Source: Bradyrhizobium sp. 190 (lineage in GTDB: Bacteria; Pseudomonadota; Alphaproteobacteria; Rhizobiales; Xanthobacteraceae). Taken from it: a DNA stretch of 64,000 nt. The DNA is taken from the NCBI RefSeq assembly GCF_023073415.1, contig NZ_JADPJL010000012.1, positions 322,501-386,500 of the forward strand. The letters run 5' to 3'. Numbering within the stretch: position 1 is the stretch's first letter; every line of letters begins with the position of its first letter. The position numbers were made by a program, and so were the translations under genes. The notes beneath the pieces are model-generated. The model did not search any database and was not told the origin of the DNA. It worked only from the letters and a program-made list of their open reading frames with translations. Shown piece after piece: positions 56,971-64,000 of this stretch.

Positions 56971-57387
56971 CCTGCGGGCGCCCTTTCAGACCGGTCTCGG
57001 GGCTGCACTCGGTCCCGCGCCCGGCTGCGCCGCCGCTTTGCTGGCGCTCCTGCGGGTGCATTTTCATTGATGAGCGCCGCTTCGCTGCGCTCATGGGCCG
57101 ATTGTTTGTATGATGAAGGCTATGGGGCTTCGCCCCTCGCGCGGGCAAGGGGCCGAGCCTCGGTCGCTGCGCTTCCTGCGGCCGCACCAAGACGCCCTTG
57201 CCCTTGCTACCCCCAGTCCTCGCCGGACAGGCAGGGTTCATGCCGGGCATGAACAAGCGCCAGCAGCAGAAGACCAGAATTACTGGAGGCGCGTTAGAGC
57301 TGAATGCAGCGGACGCTTTTTTGTGTCGGTTGAGGTATGGTCGTTTCCATTGCTTGAAACGGATGAATTTGTGGAGGGGAGGGTATC

Positions 57388-57945
57388 ATGGAAAACCAGC
57401 CAGCGAAGATTGCGACGATTTGCGGGTGCATCGACCACTGCTTTTCGTATGCAATGTGGTGTGAGGACTTTGCCCCATATCTCGATCCGGACGATATGAT
57501 TTGGGGCTTAGATCGAGCAGCCGAACTTCTTTCCGATGCAACCAGGCTGCAGAGCTTTCTTGCATTGCGCAAGCTGGATGATTTTTTCGGTGGCGTGAAG
57601 CCCAGGGATGGGGATCTCACGGCTGCCGACTTCGGCATTGATGTGCCGAGCGTGCTTGGGGAAGTCGGTGCCACTTTCCTGTCGAAGGAGGATGAGCGCG
57701 AGAAAATCAACAAGGGCGTTGCTCACCTCACCGAAGAGCTTTCCCTCGACGATGACAGCGAAGTTGATCTTCATCAGATCCTCAAGCGCTCGATACCTGT
57801 TCTCACCAGGCTGGTGGCAGAGCTTAGGAAGCGGGAGGCCGCGCAGGAGGCCACCTACTGGCTTGATAGAACCGATGACTTGATTAAGCGCGGCAAGGAC
57901 ATCAAGACACCGGCCGAGAAGCTCGCCGAGGCGCAAGCAGGATAG
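57388..57945 (+). CDS. Hypothetical protein of a two-gene unit (185 aa)
   Basis: A 185-residue soluble, acidic protein. The N-terminal half has three Cys/Trp-rich spots (ICGCIDHCFSYAMWCEDF) and a helical part (MIWGLDRAAELLSDATRLQSFLALRKLDDFFGG); the C-terminal half is helical (LKRSIPVLTRLVAELRKREAAQEATYWLDRTDDL). GGAGGGG before the ATG is a strong ribosome site. It is followed after 11 bases by a DUF3800 gene, so the two likely act together. No family is recognised. Confidence 0.75.
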   Translation: MENQPAKIATICGCIDHCFSYAMWCEDFAPYLDPDDMIWGLDRAAELLSDATRLQSFLALRKLDDFFGGVKPRDGDLTAADFGIDVPSVLGEVGATFLSKEDEREKINKGVAHLTEELSLDDDSEVDLHQILKRSIPVLTRLVAELRKREAAQEATYWLDRTDDLIKRGKDIKTPAEKLAEAQAG

Positions 57946-57956
57946 GCTTGCGGTAG

Positions 57957-59081
57957 ATGGACATAGACGAGCTGCGGAATGCTGGAATACAGCTGAACGG
58001 CCTGACCAAGGCCGACCACGTCTATACATTTTACCACGACGAAACCAACAATATCCGTCGGTTGCACATCAATGCGGGTCGCTTGAACGTTGCCGAACTG
58101 AAGGTGTTCGTGTTGGGCGGCATCGCGCATGAGGGCGGGCCGCGACCGATTGAGATACAGTCGCTCCGCGAGGCGATGCGTATTCAAAAGTCGGCCGTTG
58201 AGATCAAGCTTGAGCATGTAGCCAAGGGTGATTTCCTGGGTGTATTGGCTTCCAGGAAGCTAACCACGTTCTTGCGGTGGATTGCCGATAGTGGGCTGAT
58301 GATCCATTACCACGACCTGGACCCGCTCTATTGGTCGATCGCCGATATCATCGATTCGATATTGCCCAATCTTGGTGATCGCGGGCTCTTTCCCTACCAC
58401 TCCCTGCTGAAGAGTGACTTGGTAGAGGTTCTGCGATGCAATGTCGCCGCAACCATCAAGCTGTTCCATGATTACGGGTATCCGGGATTATCACCCGAGG
58501 GGCGTAAGCCGTTCTTGGAAAAGCTCGTTGAGCTGGTTGACCACTACAGCGCCGCTCTGCCGGTGCAGAATAAAACGGTTCTCAGAAGTGTTCTCAGGGC
58601 CGGACGAACGCTGGAAAGCCTGGACTTCATCGAGGGATATCCATCCAACCTCTTGATCGATGAATTCAGTACCTTCTATCTGGGCCGCATCGCGTTATTC
58701 AAGCATTCCAGCCATATCCTGGATATGGAGGAGGGCATTCGAGATCGGCTCTTGGCATCGCCGCTTACGAGCAATGGCAGCCCGGTTACAAATTTCCGAT
58801 TTGCGGATTCCAAAGCTGAGCCCGGCATCCAACTGTCTGATGTGGTTGTCGGTGTACTCGGTAAGATGCATACCTACTTCACGAATACGGAGCGCGATGA
58901 AGTTGCGGCAGACCGAACAGCTCTGTCAGGACCAAGCCTGGAAAACGTGAACCTCCTCCGCGATCTTATTTCCGCTTCACACGAAGCCAACATTGCGTTC
59001 CTGAATCATGTTGCGAGCGTGCATGATGTAGAGAAAATCGATCTGTTTCTGCGGTTTTCAGATGGAGCTTATGCAGCTTGA
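57957..59081 (+). CDS. DUF3800 protein (RNase H-fold nuclease candidate)
   Basis: A 374-residue protein with the DUF3800 pattern: an N-terminal acidic motif YTFYHDETNNIRR, a strand FVLGGIAHEGG, and a late FADSKAEPGIQLSDVVVGVLGK, whose acidic residues would complete a metal-dependent active site. DUF3800 proteins are predicted RNase H-like nucleases often found in defence islands and toxin-like pairs. It is paired with the unknown protein upstream. Its end merges with the remnant of a second ardC gene. Confidence 0.85.
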   Translation: MDIDELRNAGIQLNGLTKADHVYTFYHDETNNIRRLHINAGRLNVAELKVFVLGGIAHEGGPRPIEIQSLREAMRIQKSAVEIKLEHVAKGDFLGVLASRKLTTFLRWIADSGLMIHYHDLDPLYWSIADIIDSILPNLGDRGLFPYHSLLKSDLVEVLRCNVAATIKLFHDYGYPGLSPEGRKPFLEKLVELVDHYSAALPVQNKTVLRSVLRAGRTLESLDFIEGYPSNLLIDEFSTFYLGRIALFKHSSHILDMEEGIRDRLLASPLTSNGSPVTNFRFADSKAEPGIQLSDVVVGVLGKMHTYFTNTERDEVAADRTALSGPSLENVNLLRDLISASHEANIAFLNHVASVHDVEKIDLFLRFSDGAYAA

Positions 59082-59090
59082 GGGCATTGC

Positions 59091-59172
59091 CGCCAAGTTC
59101 ATCGGCTCAACCACGTCGAGCGCCACTGAACGGCCGCGTCGAAGGCGGCCGAGGCCGTTGCCTACCTTCCCA
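59091..59172 (+). pseudogene. Remnant of a second ardC gene with internal deletion
   Basis: Bases coding for FIGSTTSSATE (matching FIGSATSTATE of ArdC) jump directly to bases coding for ASKAAEAVAYLPSN (matching ASKAAEAAAFLSKP). The intervening 240 bases or so, including the HELTH site, are gone. The near-identical short blocks show common descent with the ardC at 55129. Confidence 0.75.
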
Positions 59173-59380
59173 GCAACCTGCGAAGGAGGGGGGCCCTTAG
59201 GGTTCAATCCAGCCGCCGCACCCCATGCAGCCGACTGTTGCAACGGCGCTTTGCTTCCGCGTCCAAATGCGAAAACATGGTGCAGTATTGCTCCATGGCC
59301 CTCGGCGAGGCACACAATTTGTGGTAGTCAACTGCCAGCCAACAAACAGAAGCCAAGCGCGTGATAGGAAACGGGACCCT

Positions 59381-60184
59381 GTGAACTCTCTCAGTTCGAC
59401 ACCCAGCGAGCCGCCTGCCAAGGCAAGCCCACCTGCACGCAACTATTCCCCAAAAACCCTGAAAATATTGTTTGCCCTGTCTGGCAACAGATGCGCGCAT
59501 CCGACTTGCAACGAACCGGTTATTGCGAATGCGACCGTGGATTCCACCGACCTTGTGGTCGGGCAGATTTCACATATCTATGCGCATAGCGACAAGGGAC
59601 CGCGCGGTAAGCCCGGGATGACCGAGAAGGAGCGTAACCAGGCAGATAACCTGATGCTGTTTTGCCCAACCCATCACGTGATTATAGATGGGCAGCACGA
59701 GACCTTTACTGCAGAGACGCTTCTCGGTTGGAAACAGCAACACGAACGCCGCTACCGCGACAATCTCTCGGCAAGACTTACGGACATCGGCTATGCAGAG
59801 CTTGAGGTTGCCGCGCGCGCACTGCTTGCACCGGCAGTGGTCGGTAACGGAGATTACGGAAATATCCCCCCGGCAGAGAAGATTGCGAAGAATAAGCTTG
59901 GCGCGACATCAACTGCACTCCTGACCTTGGGCGCGGCAAAGTCAAAAGAGGTAGAGCGCGTGCTGCTCGATGCTGCACAGTTGGATGCTGGATTTCCCGA
60001 ACGTCTGCGCAACGGCTTCGTTACCCGGTATGATGCGTTGCGGGCTGAGGGACTGGCTGGGGACGATCTCTTTTTAGCCATGTACGAATGGTCAGGCGGC
60101 GGTGGCGCTGATAAAGCTCGGGAAGTCGCAGGCTTGTGCATCCTTACCCACCTGTTCGTTATCTGCGATGTCTTTGAGAAGTAA
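59381..60184 (+). CDS. HNH nuclease effector of an ABC three-component (ABC-3C) system
   Basis: A 267-residue protein. The HNH domain at about 28-110 has zinc-type cysteines (CAHPTC at 38-43, CPTHH at 95-99), His65 in GQISHIYAHS, and Asn90 in ADNLMLFC. The C-terminal 120 residues (AEKIAKNKLGATSTALLTLGAAKSKEVERVL, AGLCILTHLFVICDVFE) form the ABC-3C C-terminal interaction domain found in these effectors. I start it at GTG 59381, at the beginning of the disordered Ser/Pro segment. It lies directly upstream of the MC6 and ATPase genes. The HNH should cut DNA when the ATPase partner detects a trigger. Confidence 0.88.
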   Translation: MNSLSSTPSEPPAKASPPARNYSPKTLKILFALSGNRCAHPTCNEPVIANATVDSTDLVVGQISHIYAHSDKGPRGKPGMTEKERNQADNLMLFCPTHHVIIDGQHETFTAETLLGWKQQHERRYRDNLSARLTDIGYAELEVAARALLAPAVVGNGDYGNIPPAEKIAKNKLGATSTALLTLGAAKSKEVERVLLDAAQLDAGFPERLRNGFVTRYDALRAEGLAGDDLFLAMYEWSGGGGADKAREVAGLCILTHLFVICDVFEK

Positions 60185-60189
60185 TTGCC

Positions 60190-60435
60190 ATGTCTGTCCT
60201 TCCCACAAAGTACGTCCCCATTGATTCCTCGATACTGGGTGTAGCATCAATTCTGCTCGGTGATTTAGGCTCGAATGACACTGTTTCCTCGTTGTGGGAC
60301 CGTGTGAGGACCATGCCGCAAGTCCGTACTTTCGATCGCTACGCAGAAGCTCTTACTTTGCTTTTTGCTGCGCGCATTGTGGACCTACGCCGTGGCATTC
60401 TGGTGCAGACCCGTGAAGCTGGTGCATCGCAATGA
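60190..60435 (+). CDS. ABC-3C middle component (MC6 type)
   Basis: An 81-residue adaptor with the MC6 pattern: LPTKYVPIDSSILGVASILLGDLG, then TVSSLWDRVRTMPQVRTFDRYAEALTLLFAARIVDLRRGIL. It is a small winged-helix-like protein thought to bridge the effector and the ABC ATPase. It lies five bases after the HNH gene and overlaps the ATPase start by four bases (ATGA), so the three are one operon. Confidence 0.88.
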   Translation: MSVLPTKYVPIDSSILGVASILLGDLGSNDTVSSLWDRVRTMPQVRTFDRYAEALTLLFAARIVDLRRGILVQTREAGASQ

Positions 60436-62198
60436 TCCGGCGCGTTTGGTCTGACCTCGCAACGTTCAAGGAGGCTCGATTTGACGCGGGCTTTAACGTG
60501 GTGCTGGCCGATACAGCTGAAGATTCGAAGGAAACCGAAAGCACCAATGGACTTGGTAAGACGACCCTGATCCGCATCATACACTTCTGCCTGGGCAGTG
60601 ACTTGGCCAGGGATAAGGCTCTCAATCATCCCGATCTGGCCGGTGTAACTTTCGGTCTCGATTTGCAACTCGGCGAAGCCCTCGTAACGGTTTCTCGGAA
60701 TACGGCGACGCCAAAGGAAATTGTAGTCAGTAAATCCCTGGTCGAAGCCCTTTCGATCGAACGCAAAGCCCTCGATGACGAGATGGTCGCAATTTCCCTG
60801 GATGACTGGAAATGGGTGCTTTCGGAGCGCTTTTTTCCCTTTGCACGCACGCAGCCAGGAACTTATCAGCCTTCGTTCCGTGACATAGCCGGTTACTTGA
60901 TGCGCGTTGGAAAGCCAGCTTTCACCGATCCACAGCTATCGTTTCAGGGACAGCCGGGCGCTTCAAAGAGACTCACCCTCAGCTTCTTGTTGGGGCTTAA
61001 CTGGGGACTTCAAAGATCCATCCTCGATCAGATAGCAAACCGGGGCCACCTCAAGGACGCCTCGAAATTGCGTCGCACTGCCGAAAGTTCAGGGGACCAA
61101 AAGTCAATTGGAGAGCTTGAAGCTGAACGCGTTACGCTAGAAACGCTGCTGCGGACAAAACAAAAGGAGGTTGAAGCGTTCAACGTCCGCGAAGACTATC
61201 GCGATTTAGAGGCGAATCTAGGTGCCATCGACCGTCAATTGCACGACACTATAAACGAAAATTTCGCTGATACTCGCCTTCGCGATTATTACCTCCAAAG
61301 CACAACGGAAGTGCCAGAAGCGGATAGAGCGCGACCACTGGCCATTCTTCAAGATGCGGGTGCCATTTTTAAGGAAGAAGCCCTTCGAACACTCGGTGAG
61401 GTGGCTTCGTTCCACGAGCAAGTGTACCGGAATCGCAAGGAATTCTTGCAAGGGGAGATAGCTCGTCTCAGTGATGCAATAAACGAGCGGAACGAGAGAA
61501 CAGACCAGCTATCGAAGGAGAAGCAGCGGCTGCTTGGCGTGCTGCGGACGAGCGGAGCAATAGATACTCTGATAGCGCTCCAGCGTACTCATACCGATCT
61601 CAATGCGCGTCATCAGGTTCTTTTGTCTCAAATCGACGAGCGAAAGGCAGTCGATCGGAAGAGCGACGAGATCGCGGCCGGAATTGCGCGCGACAAGACC
61701 CTGTTGAAAAGCGATTTGGAGGATCGGCGAGAAGCAATCGATGAGGTTCGCGCTCTCTTTGCTGAGTACACTCAGGTTCTTTATGGCCGACCAGGTCGTC
61801 TGGGCGTTGATGTGGGCCCGGAGGGCTATTCGTTCTCATTCACAATCGACCGTGAAGGAAGCGATGGCGTTGATCAGATGGTCGTTTTCTGTTTTGATCT
61901 TACGGTTGCCAGCGTCTGGGCGAAGCGCGGACAGGGCTTTCTGGCTCTCATCCATGACAGCTCGCTCTTTGCGGATGTGGACCCGCGCCAATATGCGGCG
62001 GCTTTGAAGCTCGCCGCAGAAAACTCGGAAAAATATGGCTTCCAGTATATCTGCTGCTTGAACGTTGGCTCGCTGCCGCGCGATCACTTCGCTGACTTTG
62101 ACATTGAGCCGTTTGTCCGCCTGAGGCTTACGGATAAAGGGCCCGAGGGGCGCTTGCTTGGTAAGCAGCTTCCTCCGCGTGAGAAAAATGCAGCATAA
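60432..62198 (+). CDS. ABC-3C ATPase (DUF2326/SMC-Rad50-like)
   Basis: A 588-residue SMC-like ATPase. Walker A is GLGKTTLIRII at about 40-50. A long coiled coil runs from about 215 to 445 (ELEAERVTLETLLRTKQKEVEAFN, EIARLSDAINERNERTDQLSKEKQ), and the C-terminal half has DUF2326-like MVVFCFDLTVASVWAKRG and LALIHDSSLFADVDP. Such ATPases sense unusual DNA or DNA-protein states and license the effector. The start overlaps the MC6 stop. This is the third gene of the system; no additional nuclease is needed. Confidence 0.92.
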   Translation: MIRRVWSDLATFKEARFDAGFNVVLADTAEDSKETESTNGLGKTTLIRIIHFCLGSDLARDKALNHPDLAGVTFGLDLQLGEALVTVSRNTATPKEIVVSKSLVEALSIERKALDDEMVAISLDDWKWVLSERFFPFARTQPGTYQPSFRDIAGYLMRVGKPAFTDPQLSFQGQPGASKRLTLSFLLGLNWGLQRSILDQIANRGHLKDASKLRRTAESSGDQKSIGELEAERVTLETLLRTKQKEVEAFNVREDYRDLEANLGAIDRQLHDTINENFADTRLRDYYLQSTTEVPEADRARPLAILQDAGAIFKEEALRTLGEVASFHEQVYRNRKEFLQGEIARLSDAINERNERTDQLSKEKQRLLGVLRTSGAIDTLIALQRTHTDLNARHQVLLSQIDERKAVDRKSDEIAAGIARDKTLLKSDLEDRREAIDEVRALFAEYTQVLYGRPGRLGVDVGPEGYSFSFTIDREGSDGVDQMVVFCFDLTVASVWAKRGQGFLALIHDSSLFADVDPRQYAAALKLAAENSEKYGFQYICCLNVGSLPRDHFADFDIEPFVRLRLTDKGPEGRLLGKQLPPREKNAA

Positions 62199-62362
62199 GC
62201 GATGAGACCTGTATCGCAGCCGTTCGGCCCCCGGTGCACTAGGGCACTCCACTTCAAAGCGGCAAAAGAACTGGCAATGATGGGATGGATAATCATCTAT
62301 CGCATTGTTACTGAAAGAATATATCGCCAGTTCGAGCGGGAAAAACATAAGGTCTTGCAGCC

Positions 62363-63301
62363 TTATGAAGGTGGGGTCGGTGCCGAAAAGCCCGTGAAAA
62401 GCTTTTGGCCAAGACTTTCAACGATCCCAATGGCCTGTGCTACCTCGTCGGAGGATACACGAACACGGCGTCCTGCTACTGCATCCGGATCAGCCGCCTT
62501 ACGAACGTAGTCTTCATCCACCACCCCCATCTTGTGAGCAAGCAGGTGCCGTTTTTCAAACGCCCGAACGATAATGGCCCAAGAGTCTGCGTCCAGGTCA
62601 GCAGCAAAATCGAAACTGAAAGTCTCCTGAACTCGCCGCCTCGCGGCAGTGATATTTTGGAAGCGAATGTCGGAGCCTTTTTGAGAACACAACTCGCGCC
62701 CGAAGCCATCAAACGCGGATACGATGTTTTCTAGGGCGTCACCGATCAGGTGCTCGCTCAAATCGGTATCCAGGGTCTCTGCGAGGGTAAGCTCCTTTCG
62801 CGCGAGTTCGAGATTCTTGATCAAGATATGCAGCGAGTTGTGGGCTCCGCAGTCTGGACACCACCCGAACACGCCGTAAATAGCAAAGTGCAACGTGCAT
62901 TTGTCACAAACCACTTTCGTTTCAAGCTGCTTCTCCTGATAGGAGCGAACAGGCGGTAAGGGAGAGTTTTTTACTTTGAGACTGATGCCGATCCCAAATC
63001 CACCTTTTGGCTTGTGATCGAATTCGAGCGACTTCAGGTCCTTTTGAAAGGCGTCTGCGACCTGCCGAAAAACCACTGATTGAGCATATTCAAGTTGGGC
63101 CGGTGTGAAGAATTTGTCATGTTCGGCAGTATGCCCACAGTAAGGGCAGTGACAGGGAGCTGGATCTTTTAGACCCGTGCCAGGTTTGATCTTGAAATAG
63201 CCCAGGCATGAATCAACCGGGCATTCACGGCCGATATACCCGTCCTCGTCGGGTTCAAGCGGAATCGAAAATTGATTCCCGAGTCTTTCTACGTGGCTCA
63301 T
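62363..63301 (-). CDS. Zinc-ribbon and HEPN-like protein (312 aa)
   Basis: A 312-residue protein convergent with the ABC-3C operon. Two zinc-ribbon regions (C27, C32, C50/C52/C55 and C132, C135, C148, C151) precede a helical C-terminal domain with RHLLAHK at 251-257, an R-x4-H motif of the HEPN ribonuclease type. The intact Arg and His suggest an active RNase, perhaps an abortive-infection effector. The region between (FGIGISLKVKNSPLPPVRS) is basic. The assignment of HEPN is inference from a short motif. Confidence 0.65.
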   Translation of the reverse strand: MSHVERLGNQFSIPLEPDEDGYIGRECPVDSCLGYFKIKPGTGLKDPAPCHCPYCGHTAEHDKFFTPAQLEYAQSVVFRQVADAFQKDLKSLEFDHKPKGGFGIGISLKVKNSPLPPVRSYQEKQLETKVVCDKCTLHFAIYGVFGWCPDCGAHNSLHILIKNLELARKELTLAETLDTDLSEHLIGDALENIVSAFDGFGRELCSQKGSDIRFQNITAARRRVQETFSFDFAADLDADSWAIIVRAFEKRHLLAHKMGVVDEDYVRKAADPDAVAGRRVRVSSDEVAQAIGIVESLGQKLFTGFSAPTPPS

Positions 63302-63374
63302 GGATTCTCGCTTGTTTCTCCAACGCGTAACAATGCTCTACTTACTCATGGGGTCTCATATAGTGAGAGTCCGC

Positions 63375-63620
63375 TCAACCTTTGGATTCTTTGGGATCCG
63401 CGCTGCGTGGGAAGGTGCGTTCCTCTTGGAATTTCCCGTCCTGCTTCTGGATCTTTACGGAGCCTCCTGCCGCTCCAAGAGCTTTCTCTAGAGCCCCACC
63501 GGCAGTGGCCTCAGCTTTGTTATCAAAGGACTTCACGAGCTTGTTCGTTTTGTCCTGGCGTAGATCCCATGATTCCTTCTTCTCGTTGTAAGAGAGAGTA
63601 GCTTTTGGAAGTTTGGTCAT
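63375..63620 (-). CDS. DUF2188 domain protein
   Basis: An 81-residue protein of the DUF2188 family: SYNEKKESWDLRQDKTNKLVKSFDNKAEATAGGALEKALGAAGGSVKIQKQDGKFQEERTFP. This small, two-stranded repeat family is often found with defence genes and on elements; its function is unknown. GGAGGAG before the ATG sets the start. It lies just upstream of the zinc-ribbon/HEPN-like gene on the same strand, and the two may be co-transcribed. Confidence 0.85.
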   Translation of the reverse strand: MTKLPKATLSYNEKKESWDLRQDKTNKLVKSFDNKAEATAGGALEKALGAAGGSVKIQKQDGKFQEERTFPRSADPKESKG

Positions 63621-63934
63621 CGTTCTCCTCCTTGCTTAGAGCTTAACAATACTCCTTTTCTGGTGTGGTGGCACTCCACCTTTGGCACTACCGACAGTAG
63701 GCGTCCGTCCTCCCAGCCTTGAGAGGAATGTTGGCTGATAAGATTGGGTTGCAAAGGCAGTTGGCTGCCTTGGACGAGGGTGAGTAGCCCGGCCTCATTG
63801 GGAAAACCTTGAGGTAACTATTTGAAAATCTTAGGTTGAATGGCGTGGGATTTCGTACACAGGGCCTCCTGAGAAGCTCAATCCACTAGAATTCGCTTTT
63901 GGCGGGTCCCATATGTTTATGGTAGGATTGGCCC
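63621..63934. other. Divergent intergenic region
   Basis: About 310 bases with no gene supported. A very short frame at 63729-63788 is possible but has no convincing ribosome site. It must contain the promoters of the DUF2188 gene and of the partial gene at the right edge. Confidence 0.4.
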
Positions 63935-64000
63935 ATGAACCGGATAGCAGCTGTTAAGAAACTTCGTACTTTTTCCACCGCTCTCAAAGAGTATGGGGCA
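63935..64000 (+). CDS. Partial gene at the right edge
   Basis: Only the first 22 codons are present (NRIAAVKKLRTFSTALKEYGA), with AGGA upstream. The helical, basic start gives no family. It is cut by the window end. Confidence 0.5.
   Translation, partial: MNRIAAVKKLRTFSTALKEYGA

Larger units (their letters stand above)
56482..57387. other. Large gene-free region with diverged direct repeats
   Basis: No gene is supported over 900 bases. It contains two diverged copies of a unit of about 122 bases (56559-56680 and 56848-56970) and a third partial echo near 57030-57060 (GCCGCTTTGCTGGCGCTCCTGCGGG). Such a region could be an old duplicated gene end, a structured RNA or a protein-binding origin-like site. 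Confidence 0.5.

Noticed and set aside
56725-57252. A 175-codon plus-strand frame and its antisense partner over the direct repeats
   Set aside because: Both translations are low-complexity Arg/Ser/Ala/Pro sequence, lack ribosome sites and follow the repeat structure rather than protein logic.

Overview
The window looks like a Bradyrhizobium-type alphaproteobacterial chromosome (Nitrobacteraceae) carrying the left part of an integrated mobile element. The evidence is the high G+C, a chromosomal gene set typical of soil rhizobia (TRAP solute receptor, GMC oxidoreductase, FAH-fold hydrolase, HAMP-cyclase), 'GTCATGCCCGGG' and 'TAGGGTGGGCAAAGGCGC' palindromic repeats between genes, and many small proteins of the rhizobial accessory genome. 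Species cannot be fixed from the sequence alone.

Bases 1 to about 22,380 are ordinary chromosome: a secreted protein, a TRAP receptor, an oxidoreductase/EctD-like dioxygenase/GntR group, an ECF41-type sigma factor next to its usual CMD-family partner gene, a membrane class III cyclase, a tandem pair of alpha/beta hydrolases, an alkyltransferase, and a run of catabolic enzymes (enoyl-CoA hydratase, two MBL hydrolases, GST, FAH-family hydrolase, SDR, MDR, GMC). At 22,384-22,460 lies an initiator tRNA-fMet, followed at once by a tyrosine integrase. From there to the right edge everything looks like one integrative conjugative or mobilizable element; I found no second tRNA-end repeat, so its right end lies outside the window.

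The element opens with a defence region. First comes a tightly coupled three-gene operon (ParB-like protein, SNF2 helicase, zinc-ribbon DUF1156-type DNA methylase) that matches no named system I know. Next is a coupled operon of HTH-Dcm, Vsr, MvaI/BcnI-type endonuclease, a hidden 54-codon gene, a protein with two GHKL ATPase domains, and a receiver-domain protein: a restriction-modification unit with what looks like a built-in two-component phosphorelay. A beta-class methyltransferase fused to a small N-terminal segment follows.

The transfer region (about 40.4-46.4 kb) holds two MobQ-type relaxases. Each is preceded by an oriT-like GCGCACTTAT motif, and the pair is flanked by two coupling ATPases on the opposite strand. 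A serine recombinase, a set of tiny secreted and membrane proteins, a LuxR regulator with a truncated luxI next to it, a stand-alone LigD-type ligase and an ArdC antirestriction protein follow. The right part carries a second defence cluster: an unknown protein plus DUF3800 nuclease-like pair, a wreck of a second ardC, an ABC three-component system (HNH effector, MC6, DUF2326-type ATPase), a zinc-ribbon/HEPN-like protein and a DUF2188 protein.

Together the element combines mobility functions, self-protection from host restriction (ArdC, several methyltransferases) and at least three separate candidate antiphage modules.
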